Shown: positions 36,059 through 45,931, numbered from the stretch's first letter. The stretch is 64,000 nt of DNA from Hymenobacter pini (GCF_020421205.1 NZ_JAIZZH010000003.1:682001-746000); one strand, 5' to 3'. The notes: generated by a model from the sequence alone, not told the origin. Numbers and translations are program-made.

Positions 36059-38527
36059 ATGAAACACCTTTTTCTCTTGTTATTCCTGCTGAACTCAGTG
36101 GTAGTATGGGCGCAGCAAACTGGCACAGTGCAGGGCGTGGTGCAAGCGGGTAGCCAGCCGGTGGCCTTTGCCAGCGTGGGGTTGAAGGAGAGCAAACTGG
36201 GCGCTACAGCGGATGAGAAAGGGCAGTTTACGCTGGTCGCCGTGCCCATTGGTGCTTACCGGCTGGTGGCTAGCGCCGTGGGGTTTCAACCAGCTGAACA
36301 CAGCGTGGTGGTAACGGATGGGGCTACGGCTATGGTAGAGGTACACATGGTGCCGGTACCGGCGGCGCTGGCGGAAGTGGTGGTAACGGGCGTGAGCCGG
36401 GCCACCGAAATCCGGAAAAGCCCGGTACCGGTAGCGGTACTCAGCAAGCGGGAAGTGCAGCTGAACAGCAACGGTAACGTGATTGACGCCGCCGTGAAAG
36501 GTGTGCCGGGCCTCAGCGCCGTTACCACCGGCCCCAACATCAGCAAGCCGTTTATCCGGGGGCTGGGATACAACCGGGTGCTTACGCTCTACAACGGCCT
36601 GCGCCAGGAGGGCCAGCAGTGGGGCGATGAGCACGGCATCGAAATCGACCAGTATGATATTGACCGGATTGAGGTAGTAAAGGGCCCGGCCAGCCTGATG
36701 TACGGCTCGGATGCCGTGGCTGGGGTAATTAATATGCTGCCCCGCTTGCCCACCGGCACGCCCGGCCGCCTGCACGGCGACGCGCTTACCGAGTATCAAA
36801 CCAATAACAATCTGCTGGGCGCCTCCCTGGGCCTCACCTACCACCAACAAGGCTGGCAGTATGCCGCCCGGGGCTCCTACCGCCTGGCCCAGAACTACCG
36901 CAACGCCCTGGAAGGCCGCGTGTACGGTACCGCCTTCCAGGAGCTAAACCTGACGGGTATGGCCGGGGTAGAAAAAGCCTGGGGCAGCAGCCACTTCACC
37001 GCCACCCTCTACGACAACCTGCAGGAAATACCCGACGGCAGCCGGGACTCACTGAGCCGGCGCTTTACCCGGCAGGTATTCGAGGGGGAGCAGGATGACA
37101 TCAAAAATCGCCCGCTGGTGCCGGATGCTGATTTGAGCACCTACCGCATCAACCCGCTGCACCAGCACATTCAGCACTACCGGCTGCTCAACCGCACGCG
37201 CCTGCGGCTGGGCACCGGAGAGCTGCACACGCTGCTGGGCGTGCAGCAAAACCGGCGCCAGGAGTACAACCACCCTACCGCCCCGAGCCAGCCGGGCCTG
37301 GCCGTGGCTCTGACCACTACCACCTACGATATGCGCTACGCCGCACCTACCTGGCAGGGTCTGGAAACCACCGTGGGACTGAACGGCATGCACCAACGCA
37401 ACCAGAACCGCAACGCCACCGACTTCCCAATACCAGATTATAACCTGACAGACGTGGGCGGTTACGTGCACCTGAAAAAGGCCTGGGGGCCGCTGGAGTT
37501 GTCGGGCGGGCTGCGCTACGATACCCGCTGGCTGCACTGGGACGATTTTTACGTAGGCACGGACGCCCGCACCGGCTTTGCCCGGCAGGTGAGCCGCGCC
37601 GAGGCGTCCGGAGCGGAGCCGCAGTTCAGCGCCTTCCGCACGCGCTACCAGGGCGTATCGGCCAGTGCGGGGGCTACCTATTCCTTCTCCGAGAAGCTGC
37701 TGCTGCGGGCCAACGTAGCGCGAGGTTACCGCGCCCCCAATATCACCGAAGTAGGCTCCAACGGCCTCGACCCCGGCGCGCACATCGTGTATCTGGGTAA
37801 CCGCGCGTTTGGGCCGGAATTCAGTCTGCAGGAGGACATTGGGCTGAGCGCCTACCTGCCCGATGCTGAGTTGAGTGCCAGCGTGTTCAACAACGACATC
37901 CAGAACTACATATACCAGGCCCGCCTGACCGATGCCGACGGCCAGCCGGTGGTGCTGGTGCCCGGCAACGCGACATACCAATACCAGCAGGGCCGCGCCC
38001 GGCTGTACGGCGCCGAAATTACGGCCAACCTGCATCCTCGGGCCCTGCCCATGCTGGCCTTCAACAACAGCCTGGCCACCGTAACCGGCCTCAATAAGCA
38101 GGCCCGCCTGCTGGAAACCCACGGCCCGGCCGCCCGCTACCTACCCCTGATTCCGCCCCTGCATACCCGCTCCGAGCTGCGCCTGAGCAGCCAGCAAAGC
38201 TGGCGGCAGTTTACGGGCGGCTACGTACGAGCGGTACTCGACTATCACGCTGCGCAAAACCGTTTCTACGCCGTCGATAACACCGAAACCCGCACGGCTG
38301 GCTACGCACTGCTGGGCCTGGGCGCGGGCGTTAACCTGACTACCGGCCCGGAAAAGCGCGAGTGGCTGAATATAATTATGCAGCTCGACAACGTGCTGAA
38401 CACGGTGTACCAGTCGCACCTTAACCGGCTGAAATACTTTGAGTACTACGCGGAGTCGCCCACCGGCCGGCGGGGCATCTTCAACCAGGGACGAAACTTT
38501 ACCCTCAAGCTGACTACTACCTTTTAA
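36059..38527 (+). CDS. TonB-dependent receptor, probably for a metal or metal complex
   Basis: An 822-residue outer-membrane receptor. Order: signal peptide (FLLLFLLNSVVVWAQ), CarboxypepD_reg domain (about 22-105), plug (about 118-235, with PFIRGLGYNRVLTLYNGLRQEG and VEVVKGPASLMYGSDAVAGVIN) and a 22-strand barrel ending FTLKLTTTF. The plug includes a QQWGDEHGIEID segment seen in several metal-receptor groups. The operator directly upstream is the same as that of mntH, so the ligand is likely a manganese-, zinc- or iron-containing compound. The next gene, 63 bases downstream, is probably co-transcribed. Confidence 0.9.
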   Translation: MKHLFLLLFLLNSVVVWAQQTGTVQGVVQAGSQPVAFASVGLKESKLGATADEKGQFTLVAVPIGAYRLVASAVGFQPAEHSVVVTDGATAMVEVHMVPVPAALAEVVVTGVSRATEIRKSPVPVAVLSKREVQLNSNGNVIDAAVKGVPGLSAVTTGPNISKPFIRGLGYNRVLTLYNGLRQEGQQWGDEHGIEIDQYDIDRIEVVKGPASLMYGSDAVAGVINMLPRLPTGTPGRLHGDALTEYQTNNNLLGASLGLTYHQQGWQYAARGSYRLAQNYRNALEGRVYGTAFQELNLTGMAGVEKAWGSSHFTATLYDNLQEIPDGSRDSLSRRFTRQVFEGEQDDIKNRPLVPDADLSTYRINPLHQHIQHYRLLNRTRLRLGTGELHTLLGVQQNRRQEYNHPTAPSQPGLAVALTTTTYDMRYAAPTWQGLETTVGLNGMHQRNQNRNATDFPIPDYNLTDVGGYVHLKKAWGPLELSGGLRYDTRWLHWDDFYVGTDARTGFARQVSRAEASGAEPQFSAFRTRYQGVSASAGATYSFSEKLLLRANVARGYRAPNITEVGSNGLDPGAHIVYLGNRAFGPEFSLQEDIGLSAYLPDAELSASVFNNDIQNYIYQARLTDADGQPVVLVPGNATYQYQQGRARLYGAEITANLHPRALPMLAFNNSLATVTGLNKQARLLETHGPAARYLPLIPPLHTRSELRLSSQQSWRQFTGGYVRAVLDYHAAQNRFYAVDNTETRTAGYALLGLGAGVNLTTGPEKREWLNIIMQLDNVLNTVYQSHLNRLKYFEYYAESPTGRRGIFNQGRNFTLKLTTTF

Positions 38528-38590
38528 ACCCTTGGCTTCGGTAGCTGCGTAGGGGCGAAAAAGTACGTTCCACTCCCCTCCTCTCGTTCT

Positions 38591-39451
38591 ATGTTGTACC
38601 GCTACCTGTTTATTGCGCTGCTTAGCCTGCTCCTACCCGGGCAGCTGCTGGCCCAGGAAAAACCGCCCATCAACCCCTACGACTCGGCCCACTTCGACCT
38701 GTTTCATCCGGTGCCGCGCAGCCGCCTACGCCCCCTGCGGCCCGACCGCCCTGGTATCACCGAAAGCCCGTTTACCGTGGACGCCGGCCACTTTCAATTG
38801 GAGATGGATGCCCTGCGCCTGATCAACTCCCGCGACGATGAGGAGCGGGAACGTACCTGGAAAGCGGCTTATTCGGTGTTCAAACTTGGGCTAAGCCGCC
38901 GCACCGATGTGCAGCTGGAAGTGCCGCTCTACAAAATTCAGAAGCAGCGCCCGGCCGGACAGCCCGACTGGCAAAACCAGCGCGGCTTTGGCGACATGGC
39001 CCTGCGGGTGAAGCACAACTTTCTGGGCGACGACCAGGAAGGGCCTATTGCTATGGCCGTAGTGGCCTACGGGCGTCTGCCCACCGGCCGCCACTCTGGC
39101 AACGGGGCGGTAGAAGGCGGTCTGATCCTGCCGGTGAACATCGAGCTACCGCACAAATTCAACCTGGACGTGCAGGCCGAAGGCAACATGAACTTCGACT
39201 ACGAAACCCGGCAACACTACCTGGAATTTATGCCCTCCGTGGCGCTAGACCACGAGTTTTCGGAGGTGTTTAGCTTCTTGGTGGAAGGCGTGGGCCAGTG
39301 GGATGCCATGCAGCGACGCTGGGGTGCCTCCATCAATGTGGCTCCCATCTTCACTCTCAACGACAACCTGCAGCTGGACCTGGGTACTCACCTGGCCCTC
39401 AACCGCCGCACCGACCGGGAGTTTTTTGTAGGCTTCACGTTCCGTCGGTAG
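38591..39451 (+). CDS. Outer-membrane beta-barrel protein of the transporter (PF13557-like) type
   Basis: A 286-residue protein with a signal peptide (LFIALLSLLLPGQLLAQ). The rest is alternating beta-strands starting with RPDRPGITESPFTVDAGHFQLE, the entry motif of phenol-degradation MetA-like outer-membrane proteins, and ending in a phenylalanine-arginine strand FFVGFTFRR. Its function is unknown. It is 63 bases after the metal receptor and in the same direction, so it may be in the same regulon. Confidence 0.75.
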   Translation: MLYRYLFIALLSLLLPGQLLAQEKPPINPYDSAHFDLFHPVPRSRLRPLRPDRPGITESPFTVDAGHFQLEMDALRLINSRDDEERERTWKAAYSVFKLGLSRRTDVQLEVPLYKIQKQRPAGQPDWQNQRGFGDMALRVKHNFLGDDQEGPIAMAVVAYGRLPTGRHSGNGAVEGGLILPVNIELPHKFNLDVQAEGNMNFDYETRQHYLEFMPSVALDHEFSEVFSFLVEGVGQWDAMQRRWGASINVAPIFTLNDNLQLDLGTHLALNRRTDREFFVGFTFRR

Positions 39452-39482
39452 AGGACACTGGCGTGCCGCAAGCACGTCTTCA

Positions 39483-39518
39483 CAACGTCATTCCTCGACT
39501 TCGCTCGGAATGACGTTG
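39483..39518. repeat. Short CATTCC/GGAATG hairpin
   Basis: CAACGTCATTCC pairs with GGAATGACGTTG around a TCGACTTCGCTC loop. The core TCATTCC...GAATGA is shared with the elements at 31262 and 57604. Confidence 0.75.
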
Positions 39519-39539
39519 TAGAGGCAGCCTAACAAAATC

Positions 39540-39574
39540 AAAGAGGCGGCTTCCGCTCTGGAAGCCGCCTCTTT
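39540..39574. terminator. Bidirectional terminator
   Basis: AAAGAGGCGGCTTCC and GGAAGCCGCCTCTTT are perfect 15-base complements with a 5-base loop, between the convergent genes at 38591 and 39593. Confidence 0.88.
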
Positions 39575-39592
39575 GCGCAAACAGTAGTCTTA

Positions 39593-39988
39593 TTAATGAG
39601 ATACAGCAGTGCCTGTGTTGTGGGTGGTGGCGTTATGGGTTTGAGCGCGCCAGTCGGTGAGGAAATACACGATTAGGAACACCACGCCAGCGCCCATAAA
39701 CAGGTTGCGGGCCGTCATGTTATCGTCGGCGAAACCGAATAGAAAGGGTGAGGCCAGCAGTACCAGGCCGCTGACCAATTCCAGCTTGCCGTGCACCGGG
39801 AAGGGGATAACGCGCATCAGCCCCAGCGGGAAATTGGTGAGCAAGGTGATGACCAGATAACCGGCCGCCAGCACGTAGCAGACGGTAGCGTAGGTGCCGT
39901 GCAAATCAAAGAGCGAAGGCGCCATGGCGAAGAAGGCCACGGTCAGGTAATCGAGGATGCCGTGAGCGGCGGGCGACAGAACTTTCAT
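39593..39988 (-). CDS. Small four-helix membrane protein (SPW-repeat-like)
   Basis: A 131-residue protein with four hydrophobic segments. The pattern LSPAAHGILDYLTVAFFAMAP and GKLELVSGLVLLASPFLFGF resembles the SPW-repeat/SPW_2 family of small membrane proteins; function unknown. It ends in a Thr/His-rich tail. It stands alone between a terminator and the DUF1501 gene. Confidence 0.65.
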   Translation of the reverse strand: MKVLSPAAHGILDYLTVAFFAMAPSLFDLHGTYATVCYVLAAGYLVITLLTNFPLGLMRVIPFPVHGKLELVSGLVLLASPFLFGFADDNMTARNLFMGAGVVFLIVYFLTDWRAQTHNATTHNTGTAVSH

Positions 39989-40109
39989 AGCTGGTACAGG
40001 TGAGGTGAAGAACAGTTTTCACCCCGTTGTACGCACCTGATTTTCATAATGATATCGTTGAGCTACCTCTTTTTTGCTAGCGTAGAGTTTGTTTAGGCCG
40101 GTTGTATGC

Positions 40110-41321
40110 TTAGGCCAACAGCCCGTTCATGCGCTCAAACTGGCTACCCAACACAGCCGCATCATCGGCCTCCAGCCAGTCGTGGAGCACGGTAGCGTAG
40201 AGGCTGCGGAAGTCGAGTTGGTGGCGCAGGTCGCCGTCCTGCAGGTTGGCCAGGTCGGGGGCGGTGTTCAGGATACCTTTCTGTTTTAGGCCGCCGCCCA
40301 GCAGCAGCACGTTGTTGGCGGTGCCGTGGTCGGTGCCGTTGCTGGCGTTCTGGCTCACGCGGCGGCCAAATTCCGAGAATACCAGCACCAGCGTATCGTC
40401 GAGGTTGCCGGCTTTCTGCAAATCTTCCACAAACGAGGCCAGCCCATCCGACAAATCCCCCAGCAGCTTGCCCTGCTGCTCCCGCTGGCGCACGTGCGTA
40501 TCAAACCCACTCAAGGACACATAATACACCCGCGAGGCCACGCCGGAGTTAATCAGCTCGGCGGTGGTTTTGAGGTTGCGGCCAAACTCCGTGTTTGGGT
40601 ACGTCACCGCCGATTTGTACACCTTGGCATTCTGGTACAGGTAGTCGGCCGAGGACGATGTTTCGGCCAGCGTTTTATACAGGTAATCCAGCTCCGACAG
40701 GATGCCCTGGGGCTTTTCGCCGCTTACCTGAGCAATGAAGCGGTTCTGGGTTATCTGATGAAATTTCTCGGGGTTTTTCAGCGCCAGGCCCTTGCGCTGC
40801 TGCCCCTTCATGGCTAGGCTCAGCGTATCATCCACCTCCAACCCGTTGTAGGGCAGCTGGCAGGCGGCGCAGTTGGAATCGAGGTAGCGGCCGAGCCAGC
40901 CGGTGCTCAGGTACTGATCGGAAGCCGAGCCGCTCTGCCAGATATCCATGGACCGAAAGTGCGACCTATCGGGGTTGGGGTAACCTACGGAGTTGAGCAC
41001 GGCCACATGGCCCTGGTCGTAGAGGCCTTTGAGGCGGGTCATGCTAGGGTTCAGGCCCAGGCCTTGGTCGAGGGTCAGGATGCCGCTTTGCTGCCTGATG
41101 CCGAGCGTGGGCCGGGCCTTGTAGTACAGGTCGTTTTCGTAGGGAATGACGGTGTTCAGGCCGTCGTTGCCCCCGCCCAGCTGCACCACCACCAGCCGCC
41201 GGCCCCGGGCGTCGCGCAGGTCGCGTAGGCCCTGGCGGTCCAGTGCGTGCAGGAATTTGGGCACAAACAGCAAGCTGCTGGCCAGCACGGAAGTCTTCAG
41301 AAAGTCGCGGCGGGAAGTCAT
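40110..41321 (-). CDS. DUF1501 family protein, Tat-exported
   Basis: A 403-residue protein with a twin-arginine signal (SRRDFLKTSVLASSLLFVPK). The mature part belongs to DUF1501, related to sulfatase/alkaline phosphatase folds: VVVQLGGGNDGLNTVIPYE near the start and VLVFSEFGRRVSQNASNGTDHG near 300. Function is not known. It is always paired with DUF1800 proteins, here encoded just upstream on the same strand, with a long inverted repeat between them. Confidence 0.92.
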   Translation of the reverse strand: MTSRRDFLKTSVLASSLLFVPKFLHALDRQGLRDLRDARGRRLVVVQLGGGNDGLNTVIPYENDLYYKARPTLGIRQQSGILTLDQGLGLNPSMTRLKGLYDQGHVAVLNSVGYPNPDRSHFRSMDIWQSGSASDQYLSTGWLGRYLDSNCAACQLPYNGLEVDDTLSLAMKGQQRKGLALKNPEKFHQITQNRFIAQVSGEKPQGILSELDYLYKTLAETSSSADYLYQNAKVYKSAVTYPNTEFGRNLKTTAELINSGVASRVYYVSLSGFDTHVRQREQQGKLLGDLSDGLASFVEDLQKAGNLDDTLVLVFSEFGRRVSQNASNGTDHGTANNVLLLGGGLKQKGILNTAPDLANLQDGDLRHQLDFRSLYATVLHDWLEADDAAVLGSQFERMNGLLA

Positions 41322-41325
41322 GTGT

Positions 41326-41427
41326 AGAGCTTAGAAAGGAGAGCTTAGAACTTAGAAAGCAAGGCCCATACCTTGGGAATGAGCTATCTGAACACGTCTA
41401 TGTTCTAAGCTCTCCTTTCTAAGCTCT
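41326..41427. repeat. Perfect 26-base inverted repeat between DUF1800 and DUF1501
   Basis: Arms 41326-41351 and 41402-41427 (AGAGCTTAGAAAGGAGAGCTTAGAAC and its exact complement) with a 50-base loop. Each arm also holds an internal AGAGCTTAGAA direct repeat. It is between two genes in the same direction. Confidence 0.85.
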
Positions 41428-41434
41428 AATTCAA

Positions 41435-43006
41435 TTACATCAACTGATATTCCGGCAAACTCAGCAGGGCTGTTACCATGGTGCGGAGCCGGCCCTCGGC
41501 GGGGGCTTTGTCAGCGGCTTGCTGAATGAGAGTGAGGTTATCGGGCCGGAGCGGGGTTTGGAGCAGGAACTGGCCGAGCTGGGCGGCCTGCTGGGCGGGC
41601 GGCGTTTTGGCGAGCAGGGCCTGTACCGGCGCCAGCCGCACGGTGGTTTTTACCGGCTGCTGAAACGTGCGGTCGGCGCGGCTGAGGTTGGGGGCAATGT
41701 CGTTTTCGTCCTGCTTCAGCGCCACGCTGAACTCGGCATTTTTGAGCAGCACCGAGGGCAGCTGCAGCCGGTACAGCAGACTCGAGGAGTCAATCCAGTT
41801 GCGGCCGCCAGGCCAGCCGGCCACGTTTGGTGGCTCAAACAAGGTTTGACCCAACGCCTTCTGAAACACAATCAGCGGCTTGTCGTCCACCAGCTGCAGC
41901 CCCAACGTGCGCTTAATGCCCACCAGCAGCTCCACCGGCGACTTAATGCGCGTGCCCACGTTGGCCGCGTCGTAAAACCACTCGGCCGAGAACATCTGCT
42001 CCAGCAAGGCTTTGATATCGTAGCCGCTGCGGAAAAACGCCTGTGCCAGCGGCCCAATGTGCTGGGGGTTGGGCACGTCGTTCACGAAAAACCGGTAGAG
42101 CTTGGTGGTGATGAACTCGGCGCAGGCCGGCTGCTCCAGAATGATGCTGAGCACGTCCTCGCCCCTAAAATTGCCGGTGCGGCCCAGGAAGGTTTTGGAG
42201 CCGTCGTCGTGCTGCTTCTCCCGGAACACGAAAGCGCCCTGCCCATCGTAGCCCCAGCCGGTGAAGGCCCGGGCGGCCTCTTTCACGTCAGTTTCGGAGT
42301 AGTGGCCCCGGCCCAGCGTAAACAACTCCATCACCTCCCGGGCAAAGTTCTCGTTGGGGTGCTGCTTGCGGTTTTGCTGGTTGTTGAGGAACTGCAGCAT
42401 GGCCGGCTCCTTGCTTACGGCCAGCAGCAAATCACCAAATTTGCCCAGCGCCAGCTGCCGGATGGTGTTGTTCAGGTGCAGGGCTGCATCGGGGCGACGT
42501 ACCCGGCAGGCAAAGTGCCCGTGCCAGAACAGCGTCAGTTTCTCACGCAGCTGGGCCGGCGAGGTAGCCATGCGCTGCAGCCAGCCGGTGTTCATGGCGT
42601 AAAAAGCATCCCGAATACTTTGGTTCTGCAGCTTGCGCTGCTCCGGCGTCATTTCCTGCCGGCGCAGCAGGGGCGGTTGGTTGCGGCCCCGTGCCCCCGC
42701 CAACCCCGAACGACTCGGCATGGCCGCTACCGGGGCTGGCTGGGCTTGGCCGGTTTGCATAGCCGTTTGGTCGGGCGTGGTAACCATGCTGCTCTGTGGC
42801 GTGCCGCTACCCGCTGCTACCGGTCGGAACTGGGCCAGCGGCTCGGTGTAGCGCATCTGCGGGCTGTCCAGCAGCTCCACTTTCTCCGAATTCTGCAGCA
42901 ATTGGCGCAAGGCTTTCCGCGGCGAGATGCCCGCGGCCACGTCCTCGGGCCGGGGCCCAAACCCCGCCCGCCAATACAGGTGCTGCAGTTGCTGTTGCGT
43001 CGTCAT
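41435..43006 (-). CDS. DUF1800 family protein
   Basis: A 523-residue protein from ATG 43004-43006 (MTTQQQLQHLYWRAGFGPRP), the usual start of DUF1800. Typical stretches are ERKLTLFWHGHFACRVRRP-like (REKLTLFWHGHFA), NENFAREVMELFTLGRGHYSE and RAFTGWGYD. A Pro/Ala/Gln-rich insert with MQTGQAQPAPVAAMPSRSG lies near residues 75-115. The start upstream in the frame (43066) is rejected. The family always travels with DUF1501, and its role is unknown. The genes may form one operon, but the hairpin between them could separate their expression. Confidence 0.92.
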   Translation of the reverse strand: MTTQQQLQHLYWRAGFGPRPEDVAAGISPRKALRQLLQNSEKVELLDSPQMRYTEPLAQFRPVAAGSGTPQSSMVTTPDQTAMQTGQAQPAPVAAMPSRSGLAGARGRNQPPLLRRQEMTPEQRKLQNQSIRDAFYAMNTGWLQRMATSPAQLREKLTLFWHGHFACRVRRPDAALHLNNTIRQLALGKFGDLLLAVSKEPAMLQFLNNQQNRKQHPNENFAREVMELFTLGRGHYSETDVKEAARAFTGWGYDGQGAFVFREKQHDDGSKTFLGRTGNFRGEDVLSIILEQPACAEFITTKLYRFFVNDVPNPQHIGPLAQAFFRSGYDIKALLEQMFSAEWFYDAANVGTRIKSPVELLVGIKRTLGLQLVDDKPLIVFQKALGQTLFEPPNVAGWPGGRNWIDSSSLLYRLQLPSVLLKNAEFSVALKQDENDIAPNLSRADRTFQQPVKTTVRLAPVQALLAKTPPAQQAAQLGQFLLQTPLRPDNLTLIQQAADKAPAEGRLRTMVTALLSLPEYQLM

Positions 43007-43061
43007 ATTCGGTTGGACGCCGGAACAGCCCTTGGGTTTAACCAAGCCCCCTCGCCTACAC

Positions 43062-43214
43062 GTCATTGCGAGCGGAGCGAAGCAATCCTTCCTTTTCTAC
43101 GCGCCCACCGTTGTCCTATTCCAAAGCCCCCGCTTGCGCGATAAACGGGGGCTTGCTCCTTTTCAGGGATTAGAGCAGGGAAGGGAAGGATTGCTTCGCT
43201 CCGCTCGCAATGAC
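43062..43214. repeat. Nested hairpin repeat, copy 3
   Basis: Perfect 31-base arms (43062-43092 and 43184-43214) around an inner hairpin AAGCCCCCG/CGGGGGCTT (43124-43154) with a CCTATTC-type flank. The outer arms share CGTCATTGCGAG...GAAGCAATCC with copies 1 and 2, while the inner hairpin is diverged. Confidence 0.85.
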
Positions 43215-43225
43215 ACGTTGCGGCT

Positions 43226-45838
43226 TTACTGCCTAGCCCCTACTACCACCGTTTTGCGGTACTCGCGTTTCTGGCCACCGCTGGGGCGGAACAGCTCCAC
43301 GTGTAGAATGTAGTAGCCTACGCTAGCCTTTTGGCCCCGGTCAGTAAGACCGTCCCACTGCCAGGTGCCTTGCGTAGCCAGAGTTTCGTTGCGCACGAGG
43401 CGGCGGGCCAGGCGACCCTGGGCATCGTAAATGGTGACGGAGCCGGCGTAGCCCGGCTGGTCGAGCTGGTAGGCCAGGGTGGTGAAATCCTGCAGGCCGT
43501 CGTCATCCGGGGTGAAGAGCTCCGGCTCCAGGGTAAGCACGCCGGTACCGGCCACGTCGGGCTGCTGTTGGGAGTTGGGCCGACCGGGCGTGGCATAGCC
43601 CACGCTGCCTGCCGCCGAGTGGAAGTTACTGGCCTCACTCGGGCCGGTGGCCCGAATCCGCTCCAGGGATACACCGTCCACGTTATCCAGCAGTTTCAGG
43701 TGTTGCGTGGCGGCGTAGGCGTATTTATCCAGCAGCTGGCCTCGGCTATCGAACAGTACCGCCGTACCGGCATCGTCCGGGAAGGTGGGCAGGGCCGGCA
43801 GCTGGAGCAGGTGAGCCACATCGGTGCTGTTGGGATACTGCTGCTGCACTACATCGGGCCGGGTGGTAAAGGCCACTACCTCGCCCGGTGGCAGCAGCAC
43901 CGGGCCGCTGCTGATGGGCTCAGCATCCACGGAGTTGTCGGGGCGCTGGTTGCCGAGCTGCCAGCCCTGCAAATCCAGAAACTTGTTAGAACGATTCAGG
44001 ATTTCCACGAAATCCACGCCCCCGGTGCGTGGGTTGAACAGGATTTCATTGACAACCACGTCGCCGGCCGCTACCGGTACTGGCAGGGCAAAGGTGGCTG
44101 AAGTAGCCGGGCCGCTGGCGTTACCGGCGCAATCCACGGCCCGCTGGGCCGTTACCGTCAGCGGCTGGTTGGCAGTGAGTGGGGTAGCCAGCGTCAGGTC
44201 TACCAACCGAAAATCCGGCCCCACGGGAGCTGCGCGCAGGATGCTGGCCGCTGGGCTGATGGTATACAGCGCCACGTTGGCAGCCGCCACGCTGTCCAGC
44301 TTTTCGCCGAAATAGAGCCGCACTGTGGTGGAGCTTAGGGCCAGAGCGCGGAGCAAGGCCGGTGGGGTACGGTCGGGGTTGGTGGTGCGCACGGAGTTGG
44401 CCCGGCCGGGGGTGCCGCCACTGGGGTCTTCGCTAGCCTTCCAGTTGTCGGCGCCGGCGCAGGGGTTGGCGGTATCCAGCATTTCCAGGGTCCAGCCGCC
44501 GTCCTTTTTGCGCGTGTCTCGGTACCAGGTATCGGAGTAGCTCACCTCAAACAGCGTGCGGCCATCCTTGCCGCGCAGTACCAGTTGGTCGGCGGCGTTG
44601 CTGAGGCTGGGGAAATTGGTCAGCCCAAACACCTTGCCGTAAGCGGCAAACAGCGCCGTGCGGGTACTACCACACACCACGGCATATTCGCCCGGCAACA
44701 GCACCGTCCCAGTAGGAAATACCGCCGGGTTGCTGGTGCTACCCGGTTTCAGCAGCCGCACACCAGCCAGGTCCGCCACGGCCGTAGCTGAGGGGTTGTG
44801 AATTTCGATGAACTCCGAAGCAGGCAAACCCACCACCGGCGTTTCATCGGCCATGATTTCGGTGATGAGCAGCTGGTTGAACGTGGGCGGCACAGCAAAG
44901 CCATTGTTCTGAAAAGTAGCCGTGAGTGGGCCGGTGGCCACGTTACCAAACGCATCGGCCACATTGCGGGCTTCCACGGTAACGCTGCCCAACGGCAAAT
45001 CGGCTGCTAGCGAGAGGTGCACTACGGTAGGGTCCTGAGCATCCCGGGCGGCAGCCGTTACGGCCGGGCTGCCCGTACTCAGCCGGTAGCTGGCCGCCGA
45101 CTGCGTAGCGGCCACTGCCTCGTTAAACGTGAGGTTGATTTGCCGGGCGCTGGACGCTGCGGCCTGCAGCAGTACCGGCGCGGTGGCGTCCGTCACCCGA
45201 AAATCGTCAAAGAAAAACGCCCGGTTATTTGTGGATGAATACGTGCAGTAGACGCCGAAATAGTCACTGCGCTGGTGAGTGGCATCGGTGTTGGTGCCTT
45301 CACTCACGTAGGTAGTGGTGCCGGCCAAATCCCGCTCCAGCGTCCAGAGGCCGGCCGTGCTGCGCGTCACGCGTACCCGCACTACGTTGTTCGTTGTGGA
45401 GCTAAGCGTACCATCCGCTCCGTTGATGACGTACACCGGGCTGCCGGTGGCGTCCTTGCGGAACAGGGCCACCTCATCGGGGGTGCCGCCCAGGCGCACG
45501 AAGTAGCCCTTGGTGCCGCTGGCTTTCAGGTCGGGCTGGTCGGCCATCAGCCACACATCGGCGTAGTTGCCGCTGCTGGTGGCCAGTTTCAGGTTGGCCC
45601 AGAACTCCCAGGTGGTACCGGTGGTAGCAGCGCAGGGCGTTACCAGCTGCAGTTCGGTACCGGTGGTGGCCGGGCCGTTGGTTTGCAATTGCAGAGCCGC
45701 GTTTACCTGAAAAGAGGCCGCGTCGCCGGTCCAGGCGGGATTCTGGGTGAAGTTGCCGTCGGCGAAAGTATCCGCAAGCTGAGCAGTAGCAGTGTGCGCG
45801 AAAAGCAGCGCCAGAACAGGTAGCAGTAGTTTTTTCAC
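43226..45838 (-). CDS. Secreted lamin-tail-domain surface protein
   Basis: An 870-residue exported protein: signal peptide (LLLPVLALLFAHTATAQ), a lectin/LamG-like first region (about 20-215), Ig-like repeats with VRLYFGEKLDS-type strands, and two lamin-tail domains (about 320-450, LLITEIMADET; about 600-720, VVNEILFNPRTGGVDFVEILN). The C-terminal part (FTPDDDGLQDFTTL, TIYDAQGRLARRL, QWDGLTDRGQ) is FlgD-like and typical of gliding-motility/type IX C-terminal modules. It is probably anchored at the cell surface. No catalytic motif is seen. Confidence 0.85.
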   Translation of the reverse strand: MKKLLLPVLALLFAHTATAQLADTFADGNFTQNPAWTGDAASFQVNAALQLQTNGPATTGTELQLVTPCAATTGTTWEFWANLKLATSSGNYADVWLMADQPDLKASGTKGYFVRLGGTPDEVALFRKDATGSPVYVINGADGTLSSTTNNVVRVRVTRSTAGLWTLERDLAGTTTYVSEGTNTDATHQRSDYFGVYCTYSSTNNRAFFFDDFRVTDATAPVLLQAAASSARQINLTFNEAVAATQSAASYRLSTGSPAVTAAARDAQDPTVVHLSLAADLPLGSVTVEARNVADAFGNVATGPLTATFQNNGFAVPPTFNQLLITEIMADETPVVGLPASEFIEIHNPSATAVADLAGVRLLKPGSTSNPAVFPTGTVLLPGEYAVVCGSTRTALFAAYGKVFGLTNFPSLSNAADQLVLRGKDGRTLFEVSYSDTWYRDTRKKDGGWTLEMLDTANPCAGADNWKASEDPSGGTPGRANSVRTTNPDRTPPALLRALALSSTTVRLYFGEKLDSVAAANVALYTISPAASILRAAPVGPDFRLVDLTLATPLTANQPLTVTAQRAVDCAGNASGPATSATFALPVPVAAGDVVVNEILFNPRTGGVDFVEILNRSNKFLDLQGWQLGNQRPDNSVDAEPISSGPVLLPPGEVVAFTTRPDVVQQQYPNSTDVAHLLQLPALPTFPDDAGTAVLFDSRGQLLDKYAYAATQHLKLLDNVDGVSLERIRATGPSEASNFHSAAGSVGYATPGRPNSQQQPDVAGTGVLTLEPELFTPDDDGLQDFTTLAYQLDQPGYAGSVTIYDAQGRLARRLVRNETLATQGTWQWDGLTDRGQKASVGYYILHVELFRPSGGQKREYRKTVVVGARQ

Positions 45839-45931
45839 ATCGAATACGAGTTACTGGGGCGGCGGCTCGTGGCCGGCGGCGCCCCTGGTTATTGCCTGAA
45901 ATATACCGAGAAATCAATGCCCGCGCCACCG

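Noticed and set aside
41519..43144. 541-codon plus-strand ORF opposite DUF1800
   Set aside because: Same effect; the minus strand codes a complete DUF1800 protein.
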